The notes under the pieces were generated by a model. It saw nothing but the letters and a program-made list of their open reading frames with translations, made no database searches and had not been told where the DNA came from. A program made the position numbers and the translations under genes. A DNA stretch of 64,000 nt, taken from NCBI GenBank assembly GCA_016207665.1, contig JACQPG010000024.1, positions 22,476-86,475 of the forward strand. Direction: 5' to 3'. Every line of letters begins with the position of its first letter. Position 1 is the first letter of the stretch. Shown here in pieces: positions 1 to 9,074 of the stretch. The DNA comes from Elusimicrobiota bacterium (GTDB taxonomy: Bacteria; Elusimicrobiota; Elusimicrobia; UBA1565; UBA9628).

Positions 1-619
1 AGCATCTTTTCAACGATGCTCCCCCTAAGAAGAGAATCCGGCGGTTGGCGTACCTTTGCCGAGAGATGGCAGCACCGAGCAGCTCCGGGCCGATATTCGG
101 GTAATTGTGCGCTGAGACCACTTTGGCGCCGCTTAATGTGGTGAACTTCTCGCGAAGTTCGTCATCGGCTGTGACGGTACCGTCGAATATCTTGACTGAA
201 AGTTTGAGAGCCAACTGCATGATCAAGGCAATGAGTGGCCTTAGGGGGCGGGGAATCCATTCTTTAGCGAGAACATCCCCAGGGTAGTTTTCATGAATGT
301 CGATGACGACCTTTCCTCCCAAAACCTTCAGTAGCATCCCAAAGGGGATCAGATCCGGATCATGAAAATGATAGAGGTCGCCGTTGAGCTGCCATGCCTT
401 GTGGAAAATTCGGAAAGTCGTCATGAAAAAACGGCCGAATCGGGTCTTGGCTCGAGTGATGGTGATAGTCGTCGCGCCATTCAACGTCGTCTCTTCGCAC
501 GAGGAAGATGGTGCCACTAGATACGTTTCATAACCCGACGCAGCCAGAGAAGTGATTTCCTTGTAATAGATCCGATTGTCGGTTGGAGGATGCGCCGATG
601 TGAAATGAACAATCCGCAT
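1..619 (-). CDS. Glycosyltransferase family 4, C-terminus cut by window edge
   Basis: The reading frame opens at an ATG at 619 on the minus strand and stays open to the window edge, giving about 206 residues. The N-terminus MRIVHFTSAHPPTDNRIYYKE and the motif HFHDPDLIPFG near residue 93 are typical of the acceptor-binding N-terminal Rossmann domain of GT4 (GT-B fold) enzymes. The nucleotide-sugar-binding C-terminal domain lies outside the window. It probably adds a sugar to a lipid-linked surface polysaccharide at the cytoplasmic membrane face. Its start sits 3 bases after the stop of the ligase/polymerase gene, so it is cotranscribed with the cluster. The donor sugar cannot be told. Confidence 0.85.
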   Translation of the reverse strand, partial: MRIVHFTSAHPPTDNRIYYKEITSLAASGYETYLVAPSSSCEETTLNGATTITITRAKTRFGRFFMTTFRIFHKAWQLNGDLYHFHDPDLIPFGMLLKVLGGKVVIDIHENYPGDVLAKEWIPRPLRPLIALIMQLALKLSVKIFDGTVTADDELREKFTTLSGAKVVSAHNYPNIGPELLGAAISRQRYANRRILFLGGASLKRC

Positions 620-622
620 AAA

Positions 623-1828
623 TCAGGCACGCCTCGCGGCAGGCAGGTGAAGGGTCTTTCTTGCGTGGAGGCTGGGGGAAGAAAGCGCCTGACCGTTCAG
701 CCAAGCCAGTAATAATCCAAGGAATACATATAGATACCGGGCGCTTGTGAACCCCCCGCTCTTGGAAAAATTGAACATCATATAAGTTGCGAGCATAAGG
801 AGATAAGTCCCGGTCCTTGATTTGATCGCCATCGGCGTCAATTGAAGCAGCCGCAAGAGCCCCAGCGAAAACAACAGGAAACCAAATACCCCGGTCTCGG
901 CAAAAGCCTCCAAAAACAGGTTGTGAGGATAATTATGTTCATCAATGCCATAGGCAGCTAATCCATAGCCTCCAAGACCGACGCCCAGCAATGGATGCTC
1001 AAAAATGATCTGCAAGGCGATCAGAAACAGGGGTAGGCGGAGGGCTTTCTCCAGTGATTCCTCCCATCCGCCGACGATTCGTTGTCTGAGGAACCCCGCG
1101 CCCTCCCATTGGAGGAGCGCGAACAGCAATACGGCGCCGAATGCGAGGGAACCCACCGTGCGCCGGTTAAAAACCCTAACCCGGCCGTGGCGAATCATCA
1201 AATAAATCGCGACCGTCATCAGAAGAAATAGAAACGGTCCTCGCGCGCCGACCAGAGCTATAGCGGCACCGCCCATCATGGCTATGCCGATACTCGTGAG
1301 CGTCGGCCTTGATAGCAACGTGAGTATACCCAGGCCGATAGTCGTTCCAATCGTGAGATAGTCGTGCGTCTCACCTGCCTTTCCCTTCGCGAGGAGCTGC
1401 CCAATGGTGTCTGTTCGATACATGTTCAGGATGATGGCGATGGCGATAAGGCCCGTGAATGCCAGCCAGAAAGTAAAGGAGGAAAAATCCTCCGTCTTCT
1501 TAAAGCAGAGCAAGGGGAAGATGAAAGTAATGATGTTTAGGATGATCGAAAGGGCTTTTGTGTGCACGAACGTGCTCGATATTGAATAGGCCGACGTTCC
1601 GAGATACCATAAGAGAAATGCCAGCGAATACAAAATGGCCGGCCGAACTTCTGGGATGAATCGGTGGCGCCGCAGCATGACCGAGGACATCAATATCAGT
1701 GCGGTGGGAATCCCGAAGAGGATGGTCGCGTCGATGGGGAAAATATCAAAGGGTTTTAGGAGACCTGAGAATACAAAGAGAAAATAGACGCCACATTTTA
1801 GAAACGAAGTAATGCTTCTAAGGCTCAT
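623..1828 (-). CDS. O-antigen ligase / polymerase (Wzy-WaaL type) membrane protein
   Basis: A 401-residue polytopic membrane protein with about ten hydrophobic segments. The signature is the periplasmic loop around residues 285-320, with HPLLGVGLGGYG followed by HNYPHNLFLEAFAETG. This matches the Wzy_C/O-antigen ligase family, where the NxxL/HN loop takes part in glycan transfer. Members either polymerise O-units (Wzy) or attach the glycan to lipid A core or another acceptor (WaaL); sequence alone does not separate these. The ATG at 1828 overlaps the end of the flippase gene by 11 bases, so translation is probably coupled. It acts in the inner membrane after the flippase exports the lipid-linked unit. 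Confidence 0.85.
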   Translation of the reverse strand: MSLRSITSFLKCGVYFLFVFSGLLKPFDIFPIDATILFGIPTALILMSSVMLRRHRFIPEVRPAILYSLAFLLWYLGTSAYSISSTFVHTKALSIILNIITFIFPLLCFKKTEDFSSFTFWLAFTGLIAIAIILNMYRTDTIGQLLAKGKAGETHDYLTIGTTIGLGILTLLSRPTLTSIGIAMMGGAAIALVGARGPFLFLLMTVAIYLMIRHGRVRVFNRRTVGSLAFGAVLLFALLQWEGAGFLRQRIVGGWEESLEKALRLPLFLIALQIIFEHPLLGVGLGGYGLAAYGIDEHNYPHNLFLEAFAETGVFGFLLFSLGLLRLLQLTPMAIKSRTGTYLLMLATYMMFNFSKSGGFTSARYLYVFLGLLLAWLNGQALSSPSLHARKTLHLPAARRA

Positions 1829-3119
1829 AGAGCGGCAATCTGCGGGCCGGTTTTTGGACGATTGCTTTTAGTTCAGCCCATGAGAGGTTAATGAAATCGC
1901 GCGGTTTCACGGAAAATGTTCCGGAAAAGACAGCCGCAATAAACCCAAACGAACAAAGAGACGCGATCAGGTTGCTCCATGCTGCCCCTTGAAGGCCCAT
2001 GCGCGGAAGGAGTGCATATGACAATACAGCTATGACCAGAAGATTGATCATCATCATCTGGGTTCCGTATTTCTGCATCGCTCGGCCAGCCAACGAGTTA
2101 AAGAGAATGCCGCTCAAAGCGGAGGGAAGCATGGCGATCGTCAAAAGTGTCATCGTTCTTTCACTGCCGGCGAATTGTGCTCCGAAGAGAATTGACACGA
2201 TGGCTTCAGGAAACATCATGATGGGAACGAGGCACGCCACGCTTGCGATTGCGACTATCTTGACCACGGAAACGGTCAAGCGCGCGCCGTGAGATAAGTC
2301 CCGGCTGGCGGAGACATGCGCATAAAGCACCGTCGATAGTTGCTGCGGCAGGTTCGCGAACATCGTCGGGATGGTGTTTGCCGCCGTGAAGAGGCCGACC
2401 GACCGCGTCCCCACAAAGTAACTGAGCAGGAAGTAGTTGATGCGTTGTGAGACAAAGGTTCCAATTTGCATCGCTAACAGATGGATGCCCTGCTGATACG
2501 CCTGCAGGATGATTCGCGGTCGGATGGCGGCGATGGAGCAGGTAGTTTTAAAGCCCACCGAAGTGGATATTAAAAGCAGCAAAACTAACAGCCGAGATAT
2601 TAGATAGGCGGAGAGAACGCTTATTAGTGACAGCCACCTTAACTGCCACGCCGCGAAAATGCCTGCTAGGAAAACAAGATCCTCGAAGACGACCGACTGA
2701 TTGTAAGCATTAAATCGCTTGCTGCCCAACAGCAGATGGCGCAGCTCGGTCATCAGGACTGTAAGGCTCGTTATGGCGATGACATATGAAATCTCAAGGG
2801 GGGACAATTGGGAGACTCGCGCCAGGATTAGATAAGAAGGGATGGCAAAGAGCATGGAGAGTGCGAGAAAATAGAAGAAGATCGTGCTGGCGATCTCTCG
2901 TGTGGAGAATGCTTCGGAAGCGATCAGTTGGATAGAAGCGACGGATATTCCGGAGTCAACCAGCGCGGCCGCGAGACTGATGGACAGCATGACGATAGCC
3001 AAGGAGCCGCGGAGATCCGGCCCGAGCAGTCGCGCTAAAATGATGCTGGTAATCGAGCCAAAGATAAGTATAGGCACCCGCCAAGATATCATCTGAATGG
3101 AATCGGAGGCAAAGGACAT
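1818..3119 (-). CDS. Polysaccharide flippase (Wzx / MATE-like MOP superfamily)
   Basis: A protein of about 433 residues composed almost entirely of hydrophobic helices (about 12-14), with short loops and scattered charges. This is the pattern of the polysaccharide-specific MOP transporters that flip undecaprenyl-linked repeat units across the inner membrane. I chose the ATG at 3119. A GTG at 3128 in the same frame would give three more residues and an 8-base overlap with the upstream glycosyltransferase stop. Its place between a glycosyltransferase and a Wzy/WaaL-type gene supports the export role. Sequence in this family diverges fast, so substrate is unknown. Confidence 0.82.
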   Translation of the reverse strand: MSFASDSIQMISWRVPILIFGSITSIILARLLGPDLRGSLAIVMLSISLAAALVDSGISVASIQLIASEAFSTREIASTIFFYFLALSMLFAIPSYLILARVSQLSPLEISYVIAITSLTVLMTELRHLLLGSKRFNAYNQSVVFEDLVFLAGIFAAWQLRWLSLISVLSAYLISRLLVLLLLISTSVGFKTTCSIAAIRPRIILQAYQQGIHLLAMQIGTFVSQRINYFLLSYFVGTRSVGLFTAANTIPTMFANLPQQLSTVLYAHVSASRDLSHGARLTVSVVKIVAIASVACLVPIMMFPEAIVSILFGAQFAGSERTMTLLTIAMLPSALSGILFNSLAGRAMQKYGTQMMMINLLVIAVLSYALLPRMGLQGAAWSNLIASLCSFGFIAAVFSGTFSVKPRDFINLSWAELKAIVQKPARRLPLYEP

Positions 3120-3120
3120 T

Positions 3121-4290
3121 TCAATCACTTTCGGAAGCGGTAGGGTTGTTTGCGCTCATGCCCGCTTTAATGATCCGAAGAAAACTGTCGACTTGGGCCT
3201 GGAAATTGAGGTGTTGCTCCGCGTAGGCGCGAGCCTTAGCCCCGATTTCCCACATAACCTCTTTCTTGTCCACGAGATTGCGAATGACGCGGGCGGCCTC
3301 TTGGACAAAATCTTGTGGATTGACCAGCACGGCCGCCCCTGGAACCATGAAGTTTCTCTGCGTGCCGCTCTTCCCGTCAACGCTTAACGCTATTCGGCCG
3401 CACGCCATGGCCTCTCGGACGATACTTCCGCCTTGGGGATCCTCTTCGAGTAAGGGAACGATATCCATAGCATTGATGAATTGATTGACCTCCGACATTG
3501 GGACCCAGCCGGTGAGGATGGTGCGATCGGTCAATCCCCAATCCCGAATCAGTTTTTGTATGCCGTCAAACCATGGACCGCCGCCCACCAGGAGCAGCCG
3601 AAATCTATGGAAGCCGAGGTCCCGTAGTTCCTTGCATAGGGCTACGGTATTGCCGACTTGCATGTTTGTCGCGATCCGGCCGACCCAGCCGATGACGATT
3701 TCATCACTGAATATGCCCAGGCTATTGCGGACGGCATCGCGTTTGGGCGTGTCGAACGGGAAGAACATCGTTGTATCAACACAGAGGCGAAGCTCGAAGA
3801 GCTTGGATTGAGACACCCCTTTGCGTTTTAATTCCTCGAATACGGCCTGCCAACCGAAATAGCCGTCGATCAGTTTGTCGATACATATCCATCTATAAAA
3901 GCGGTATAACGTTGGCTCAACCTGAATAAGGCTGCAGCCGATAAATCGGTAATGTCGTATTCTCAGGCGGCGAGCGACCAGGCCGCAAAGCAGGCTGCCG
4001 AGGCCACTGCCGGAAACAATGATATCGAATCTATTACTGCGACAGTATGCCGTAAGGGCCCGAAGAATAGTGATCAGTTTCCAGGGGCGGAAGAGGTAGT
4101 CCTTCCCAGCGAGGTGGATCGGGATCTGGTGGAGTTTTGCATGAGCGGCAATGGCATTCTGCATGCCGTCGCCATAAAGATAGATCATATGAACTTCATG
4201 ATCCTTCGGCGGGATGCGCTTGATAATATGATACGTTTGAGTTTGTTGCCCACCGAGATTCATCGACTCGTAATAGAATGCGATCCTCAT
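3121..4290 (-). CDS. Glycosyltransferase family 4
   Basis: A 389-residue GT-B glycosyltransferase. The N-terminal MRIAFYYESMNLGGQQ carries the Gly-rich acceptor-domain loop. The C-terminal half holds VIGWVGRIAT, LLLVGGGPW and an EX7E-type motif in EEDPQGGSIVREAMACG around residues 285-303, the usual donor-nucleotide-binding region of GT4. It overlaps the WbqC gene by four bases (ATGA), so translation is likely coupled. It probably assembles the same repeat unit as the partial GT4 at the left edge. Donor and linkage are not predictable here. Confidence 0.85.
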   Translation of the reverse strand: MRIAFYYESMNLGGQQTQTYHIIKRIPPKDHEVHMIYLYGDGMQNAIAAHAKLHQIPIHLAGKDYLFRPWKLITILRALTAYCRSNRFDIIVSGSGLGSLLCGLVARRLRIRHYRFIGCSLIQVEPTLYRFYRWICIDKLIDGYFGWQAVFEELKRKGVSQSKLFELRLCVDTTMFFPFDTPKRDAVRNSLGIFSDEIVIGWVGRIATNMQVGNTVALCKELRDLGFHRFRLLLVGGGPWFDGIQKLIRDWGLTDRTILTGWVPMSEVNQFINAMDIVPLLEEDPQGGSIVREAMACGRIALSVDGKSGTQRNFMVPGAAVLVNPQDFVQEAARVIRNLVDKKEVMWEIGAKARAYAEQHLNFQAQVDSFLRIIKAGMSANNPTASESD

Positions 4291-4997
4291 GATCTCGTCA
4301 CCCAGGAGGCAACCGTTTCCTCGCCCGCGAAGAAGAGGGCATCCAGGATGGACAGGCCGGGAACAAAGGTGGGCGCCCGAAGTTGGCGATAGCTCGGATG
4401 CTGGAAATTGTTGTATTCCAAAATAATGCCTTGTTTGGCGAACAGGTGGTCTTCCTGATAGCCCTGCGCGCCGCTTCCGCAGCGATAGGTGTCCGCGCCG
4501 ACTTTCTTGAGAAGGTCTATCAGCAGTTGAGTACTGCGTGTGTGGACGTCAAGAGTGGAACTGTAGATAATTTGGGTGTGGATGCCCAGCAGGCGCATGA
4601 CACCTTCGATGAAGCGCATGTTCCTGCGCATAAGATTTTGATCTAAATCGGAGAAATAGGCTTCTGCGAAGTGAAAATAGCGGGAAAAAAATGGGGCGTT
4701 GGCATAGGCCATCCGAATGGTCTTAAGCGCGTTCATCTGGAGATCGGCGATCGCGGTGTTGATGGTCATATCCCTGATGGGAACCCCGATGACGCCGTGT
4801 TTGGTTGGCTTGTTGAGTGGGACTGATAACCAGGTTGCCCGGCCATTGACCAAAATACTTACGCGCCTGCCCCAAAACGCCGCATCTCTGGGATTGTTCT
4901 CGACATGGTCAAGCACGATCCAGCAGTCCGAATGGGCTATCTTGTCGAATAGGCCCAGCCACGGAAGAAAATCAGGTTGATGAATGGTGGCTTTCAC
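4287..4997 (-). CDS. WbqC family protein
   Basis: A 236-residue protein starting VKATIHQPDFLPWLGLFDK at a GTG (4997). The IHQPxFLPWLG opening, the later NNPRDAAFWGRR stretch and the threonine/serine-rich middle identify the WbqC-like family. This family occurs in O-antigen and glycopeptidolipid clusters and has no settled biochemical role, though it has been suggested to act in modified-sugar synthesis. It overlaps its neighbours on both sides by four bases (GTGA and ATGA). The next upstream gene encodes a GNAT acetyltransferase, so a joint role in acylating an amino sugar is a reasonable but untested guess. Confidence 0.8.
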   Translation of the reverse strand: MKATIHQPDFLPWLGLFDKIAHSDCWIVLDHVENNPRDAAFWGRRVSILVNGRATWLSVPLNKPTKHGVIGVPIRDMTINTAIADLQMNALKTIRMAYANAPFFSRYFHFAEAYFSDLDQNLMRRNMRFIEGVMRLLGIHTQIIYSSTLDVHTRSTQLLIDLLKKVGADTYRCGSGAQGYQEDHLFAKQGIILEYNNFQHPSYRQLRAPTFVPGLSILDALFFAGEETVASWVTRS

Positions 4998-5440
4998 AGG
5001 AGATTCACGGTCGTGTGGTAGACGGTAGCTGGGCTCACAGAAAAATACTTCTTGTATAGTTTTCCAGCGCGAACTTGATCGTCGGTTTTCACGATGACCT
5101 TCCGAATCGATTTATCTGATTTAGCTCGCCTGAGGAAAGCCCGTACCAGCTGTTTGCCATAACCCTGGCCCTGCCGCGAAGGGCAAATAATGACCTCCTC
5201 CAATTCGTATCCGAATCCGAGGTAACGAGGCATGGCGAACCGATTACATGTCAGAATGCCTATCGGGAATTTCCCAGTATAGCCGACGAGCATTTCGAAG
5301 TTAGAATGGTCCATTAAGTGATTAGCCCGCACGTATCTCTCGAAATCCGATAACGAGTAGCGCGCTCGTCCCCGCAATTCCTTCAAGCATTGAAAGGCAA
5401 ATTCCAGAGAGTCGTCCGAGAGCGCTTTGAGTTTAATCAT
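4994..5440 (-). CDS. GNAT family N-acetyltransferase
   Basis: A 148-residue single-domain protein. The motif CPSRQGQGYGKQLVRAFLRRA near residues 92-112 is the acetyl-CoA-binding motif A (QxxGxG/A) of the GNAT fold, preceded by the hydrophobic strand LEEVIIC. GNATs in sugar clusters commonly N-acetylate 4-amino or 3-amino nucleotide sugars. Here the DegT-type aminotransferase immediately upstream (four-base overlap) would supply the amine. That pairing is an inference from position; the acceptor cannot be read from sequence. Confidence 0.8.
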   Translation of the reverse strand: MIKLKALSDDSLEFAFQCLKELRGRARYSLSDFERYVRANHLMDHSNFEMLVGYTGKFPIGILTCNRFAMPRYLGFGYELEEVIICPSRQGQGYGKQLVRAFLRRAKSDKSIRKVIVKTDDQVRAGKLYKKYFSVSPATVYHTTVNLL

Positions 5441-6471
5441 AATCTCTCTATGGCGGATTTGATCTTCGCCATATCGGCATGGCTCAATGCTGGATGGAGA
5501 GGGATGGAAAAAGTTGTTTCGACCAATTGACGGGCCTTCGGGTACTTGGGTATCTGGTTCTGCGGACAGACAAAAATGAGTTCGCTGCAGCCTGGAACCC
5601 CGGCCGTTAAAAGTTTATGCGTCCACCGCTTCTTTTGTTTCGCATCTTCAGCGAAGACCAGTAGGCGGGAGGGGACTTCGTTGCGCCGCATTTCCAAGTG
5701 CTTTATCCCTCGCTTGAAAAGGACCTCGCTCAATGCATGAAAAGAAGCGTTCATCGCCTGAGCGATTTCACCCAAATGTGACAATGTGCCAAGCGCGAAT
5801 GCCGCGCTGATGTTATTCATTCTCAGGTTGTATCTTGGCGAATCTGAGGCCTTCCGCTGATCGGAGTATGAGCACAGATCCTTGGCGCGCGCATAAAAGG
5901 TCGCATCGTTAGTCAAGATCGCGCCGCCATCTATGCCATTGATCAGTTTGGTGGGAAAAAATGAAAGCACTATTATGTCCGCCGCGGTCTTTAAATGAGA
6001 TCGGCTTATAAACGATTGTGCGGCATCCTCGATCAAAAGGCCATCGCGGGATTTCCATTTCACGCAAGCGGGCGCGATGGCTCCAAAATGATCCGGCACC
6101 ACCGCGATTCGAGAACGTCCTCCGCGAGTTGGTCTTGCAAGGCTTGCGGAGGCCATATCCATGTCATCGTAGCAAGTGCTATGTCCGGCTGCTTTTATCG
6201 CATTTGTAATCGCGAAGCAGGTGCTTGCGGGAGATGTTAGCACGTTCCACTTCCACGGATGCTGCGTGGCGCTCTTAAGCGCGACAAACAGAGCTGAGAA
6301 GCCGTTGGCCGTAAGAACAACATGCTGCTTGCTAAAAAGACGTGACAATTGTCTCTTAAGAAGCTGAAGGTGCGGGCCGATCGCCAGGTGTCCAAACCTG
6401 ATTGCCTCAGTAACATTGTCCAGTTGCTCGTCAAACAAGGGGATCTTAATTCGCGCTATCAGGTCACTCAT
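5437..6471 (-). CDS. DegT/DnrJ/EryC1/StrS-type aminotransferase (divergent)
   Basis: A 344-residue fold-type I PLP enzyme. The family lysine is at residue 175 in SFFPTKLINGIDGGAILTND, and the PLP-contacting LLIEDAAQSF lies upstream near residues 145-154. Such enzymes transfer an amino group from glutamate to a keto nucleotide sugar. At 344 residues it is shorter than the usual 370-400, and the N-terminal active-site loop is divergent (SPASTCFAITNAIKAAG), so the substrate may be unusual. It overlaps both neighbours, placing it in one operon with the GNAT gene and the deacetylase-like gene. Confidence 0.78.
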   Translation of the reverse strand: MSDLIARIKIPLFDEQLDNVTEAIRFGHLAIGPHLQLLKRQLSRLFSKQHVVLTANGFSALFVALKSATQHPWKWNVLTSPASTCFAITNAIKAAGHSTCYDDMDMASASLARPTRGGRSRIAVVPDHFGAIAPACVKWKSRDGLLIEDAAQSFISRSHLKTAADIIVLSFFPTKLINGIDGGAILTNDATFYARAKDLCSYSDQRKASDSPRYNLRMNNISAAFALGTLSHLGEIAQAMNASFHALSEVLFKRGIKHLEMRRNEVPSRLLVFAEDAKQKKRWTHKLLTAGVPGCSELIFVCPQNQIPKYPKARQLVETTFSIPLHPALSHADMAKIKSAIERL

Positions 6472-7198
6472 AAAAGTGCCTGTCGAAATATGTGTCGGAG
6501 TGGATCAGGAGATAGATCAGCGGCCGGCCCTCGGCGGCGTGTTCTCCAAAGGATTTCTGGTTCCCCGCGACCAGTTGTCCGCGGTCGTAGCATTTCCAGC
6601 GTGTCCACTCTGAGTCGCTTATATAGAACGCCTCCTGGAAGAGATTGAACTCCGGTTGCTTGTCGTAGGCCTCGTATAGTAAGCCGAAATCAGCAGGCTT
6701 TCTGTCGTTCCAGAAGTCCAAGTTGTTGAGTCCGGTCATCCCGCCATGGCTGGCAACGCCTTGGATTCGGATGCCGAACGCGCGGTTCATGACATCTATA
6801 TCCCTTCGCAGGCAGTTCTCCGCCGCTTCGCTCCAAATGGCCGACTCGTCGACTATCTCCGAATGATAACCGAGCTCATGGCCCGAGGAGATTAGGGTTT
6901 TGATGATGCGATAGTTCTCAAAGGAGAATGGATTGTATTCTGGGGCGTGAAGACGGAGATAAAACGAGGCTCGGATTTTCAGCCGATCAAAGATGGCGCC
7001 AAGGCGATCGGCCTTCTTGACCGACATATCCATATCGACGCGATTTACCACCAACTTCGTTGTCTTTCCAGCGCGCTTGCGCGTCACATACTCAGCGCAG
7101 GTGCAAAACTCGTAACCGAGATCAAGGGCCGTTCGGTATTCGCGCTCAATCGCTTCGAACGTGAAACGGAAGGTTGTCTTAATTGCCTTTTCGTCCAT
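6464..7198 (-). CDS. Polysaccharide deacetylase-like (NodB/CE4-like) protein
   Basis: A 244-residue protein. Residues 48-60 (VVNRVDMDMSVKK) resemble the first NodB motif with paired aspartates. SSGHELGYHSEI near residues 109-120 resembles the second motif, where His residues bind the metal. The fold is probably a distorted (beta/alpha) barrel of carbohydrate esterase family 4. Such proteins in polysaccharide clusters may remove acetyl groups from sugars, but the spacing and motifs are divergent, and the histidine pair HxxxxH rather than HxxxH leaves catalysis uncertain. Start at ATG 7198, eight bases after the epimerase stop. Confidence 0.65.
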   Translation of the reverse strand: MDEKAIKTTFRFTFEAIEREYRTALDLGYEFCTCAEYVTRKRAGKTTKLVVNRVDMDMSVKKADRLGAIFDRLKIRASFYLRLHAPEYNPFSFENYRIIKTLISSGHELGYHSEIVDESAIWSEAAENCLRRDIDVMNRAFGIRIQGVASHGGMTGLNNLDFWNDRKPADFGLLYEAYDKQPEFNLFQEAFYISDSEWTRWKCYDRGQLVAGNQKSFGEHAAEGRPLIYLLIHSDTYFDRHFYE

Positions 7199-7206
7199 AA
7201 GCTACC

Positions 7207-8316
7207 TCATTTGCGTGAACTGGAGTTCAGCAGGCGCTCTAATTCGACGACTATCCTTCCGCCGGCCTTGCCGTCCCATTTTTCCGGGATGGCGCCCTTC
7301 TTCCAACTACCCGAATAGAGACGATCGAGCGCCGGCTTGAGGCGGGAGGGGTCGGTTCCAAGTAGCTCGTTTGTCCCGATGGTGACCGTCTCGGGGCGCT
7401 CTGTCGAGTCCCGGAGCGTCATGCAGGGAACGCCCATGACCGTAGTTTCTTCGGTTATGCCACCGGAATCCGTGATAACGGCCTTAGAGTATTTAGCCAG
7501 GTAATTGAATTCTAAATAGGGCTGGGGCTCGACGACCTTCAAGCTGCTCGGCAAATCTTTCAGTGTGCGAAGCGTTATTGCCGTGCGTGGATGTACGGGG
7601 AAGATCACAGGAAGATCGCGGCAGCCTTCGGCGACTGCCAGTAGCATCGTCCGCAATCGCGCGGCGTCGTCGACGTTGGTGGGACGGTGCAATGTTAGGA
7701 TGAAATAATTGCCGGCCTTCAATCCCAGTTCCTTCCAGAATGCCGGTGGCCGCAGGCGTTCCATGTTTGCAAGGAGGGTGTCGATCATCGTGTTGCCGAC
7801 AAAAAAGATCCGATCGGCAGCTACCCCGGAGCGACATAAATTCCGGTTGGCGTTCTCGCTCGTAGTAAAGAAATAGTTCGTGATGGAATCCGTCACTATC
7901 CGGTTGATCTCCTCTGGCATACTCCAGTCATCGGACCGTATGCCAGCTTCCACGTGCGCTACAGGCACGTGAAGCTTTTGCGCCGTGATGGAACAGGCGA
8001 GGGTCGAGGTGACGTCTCCCACAACGAGACACAGCTCGCTTTTGCGGCTCAAGAGAAGTCGCTCGTAGCGAGTCATGATGCGAGCGGTTTGTTCTGCCTG
8101 GCTGCCGGAACCTGCATCCAGGTTGACGTCCGGATCAGGTATGCCTAGTTGGGCAAAAAATCTAGCGGACATCTCTTCGTGGTAATGTTGACCGGTATGG
8201 ACGAGTCTGTAATCCAATCGTCCCCCATTGCGCTTGCGCGAACTTATCGCCCCGATGATGGAGGCAATTTTCATGAAATTGGGTCGGGCTCCGGCAATGA
8301 GATCGATTACCGGCAT
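7207..8316 (-). CDS. wecB: UDP-N-acetylglucosamine 2-epimerase family (WecB/WbpI-like)
   Basis: A 369-residue GT-B-fold epimerase. Hallmarks are GARPNFMKIA at the N-terminus, HVEAGIRSDDWSMPEEINR near residue 120, LTLHRPTNVDD near 208 and TDSGGITEETTVMGVPC near 283. These line up with the catalytic and UDP-binding regions of WecB/MnaA. The family inverts C2 of UDP-GlcNAc to UDP-ManNAc. In Pseudomonas, the WbpI member instead epimerises UDP-2,3-diacetamido-glucuronic acid. Because WbpD-, WbpE- and WbpG-like genes lie in the same cluster, the WbpI role is attractive, but sequence alone does not decide. It overlaps the HisF-like gene by 10 bases. Confidence 0.9.
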   Translation of the reverse strand: MPVIDLIAGARPNFMKIASIIGAISSRKRNGGRLDYRLVHTGQHYHEEMSARFFAQLGIPDPDVNLDAGSGSQAEQTARIMTRYERLLLSRKSELCLVVGDVTSTLACSITAQKLHVPVAHVEAGIRSDDWSMPEEINRIVTDSITNYFFTTSENANRNLCRSGVAADRIFFVGNTMIDTLLANMERLRPPAFWKELGLKAGNYFILTLHRPTNVDDAARLRTMLLAVAEGCRDLPVIFPVHPRTAITLRTLKDLPSSLKVVEPQPYLEFNYLAKYSKAVITDSGGITEETTVMGVPCMTLRDSTERPETVTIGTNELLGTDPSRLKPALDRLYSGSWKKGAIPEKWDGKAGGRIVVELERLLNSSSRK

Positions 8317-9074
8317 AGTCCGGTCTCTCTCAGTTCTCGGTCGTCCGGGAAATTCACAAGCACGCCCATTCCTTTCTTTTGAAAAACAACCATGCTCCCC
8401 AAGGCGACTGCGGATGCGCCGGCCCGCTGGACCACATCCGCTATATGGCCGACCGCGCCTGCGCCCCCATGGGCGATTACGGGGATGCTGACGGCGTTCG
8501 TCACGCTATTGATGAGTTCCAGGTCGAAGCCATCCCAGGTGCCTTCTCGATCGATGGACGTCAAAAGGATTTCGCCGGCGCCTAGTGACTCAAGTTCTTG
8601 CGCCCATTCGACCGGTTCGCGCCTGGCATCCTTGGTACCTGAGCGCGTCATGACTCGGTAACTCCCCCAGAAATCTTTCTTGACGTCAATTGAAGCGATG
8701 ACCGCCTGGCTGCCGTATTGCGCGGCCAACTCACCGATGAACCGAGGGTTTTCCATGGCGTAGGAATTGAGTGCTATCTTCTCAAACCCTATATCAAACA
8801 CCGCTTTTGCATCAGCCAGGCTGGCTATCCCTCCGCCGTAACCCAACGGCATGAAGCATTCATTGGCAATTTCGGCCAGGACTCTCAAGTTCGGTGTGCG
8901 TCTTTCCAACGTAGCCGTAATATCAAGAAAGAGTAACTCGTCTACCTCCAGTTCATTGAAAATGCGCACAGTATTGCACGGGTCTCCCACATAAGTGAAT
9001 CGATCGAAGCGCAGCGTCTTGACCAGGCTTTCGTTTCGCAGTAAGAGGACCGGAATGATTCGAGTGCGTAACAT
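8307..9074 (-). CDS. hisF: HisF-like ammonia-channel subunit of a sugar amidotransferase system (HisF2 type)
   Basis: A 255-residue (beta/alpha)8 barrel protein clearly homologous to imidazole glycerol phosphate synthase HisF. The canonical start RIIPCLDV is here RIIPVLLL, so the general acid/base Asp11 is Leu, while the Asp130 equivalent (ASIDVKK) is kept at exactly residue 130. The GYGGGI phosphate loop near residues 79-83 is present. Loss of Asp11 and the position between HisH-like and WbpG-like genes argue against histidine synthesis. They favour the HisF2 role seen in Pseudomonas O-antigen clusters, channelling ammonia from HisH to the WbpG-type enzyme. Start and upstream stop share one base (TAATG). 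Confidence 0.85.
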   Translation of the reverse strand: MLRTRIIPVLLLRNESLVKTLRFDRFTYVGDPCNTVRIFNELEVDELLFLDITATLERRTPNLRVLAEIANECFMPLGYGGGIASLADAKAVFDIGFEKIALNSYAMENPRFIGELAAQYGSQAVIASIDVKKDFWGSYRVMTRSGTKDARREPVEWAQELESLGAGEILLTSIDREGTWDGFDLELINSVTNAVSIPVIAHGGAGAVGHIADVVQRAGASAVALGSMVVFQKKGMGVLVNFPDDRELRETGLCR

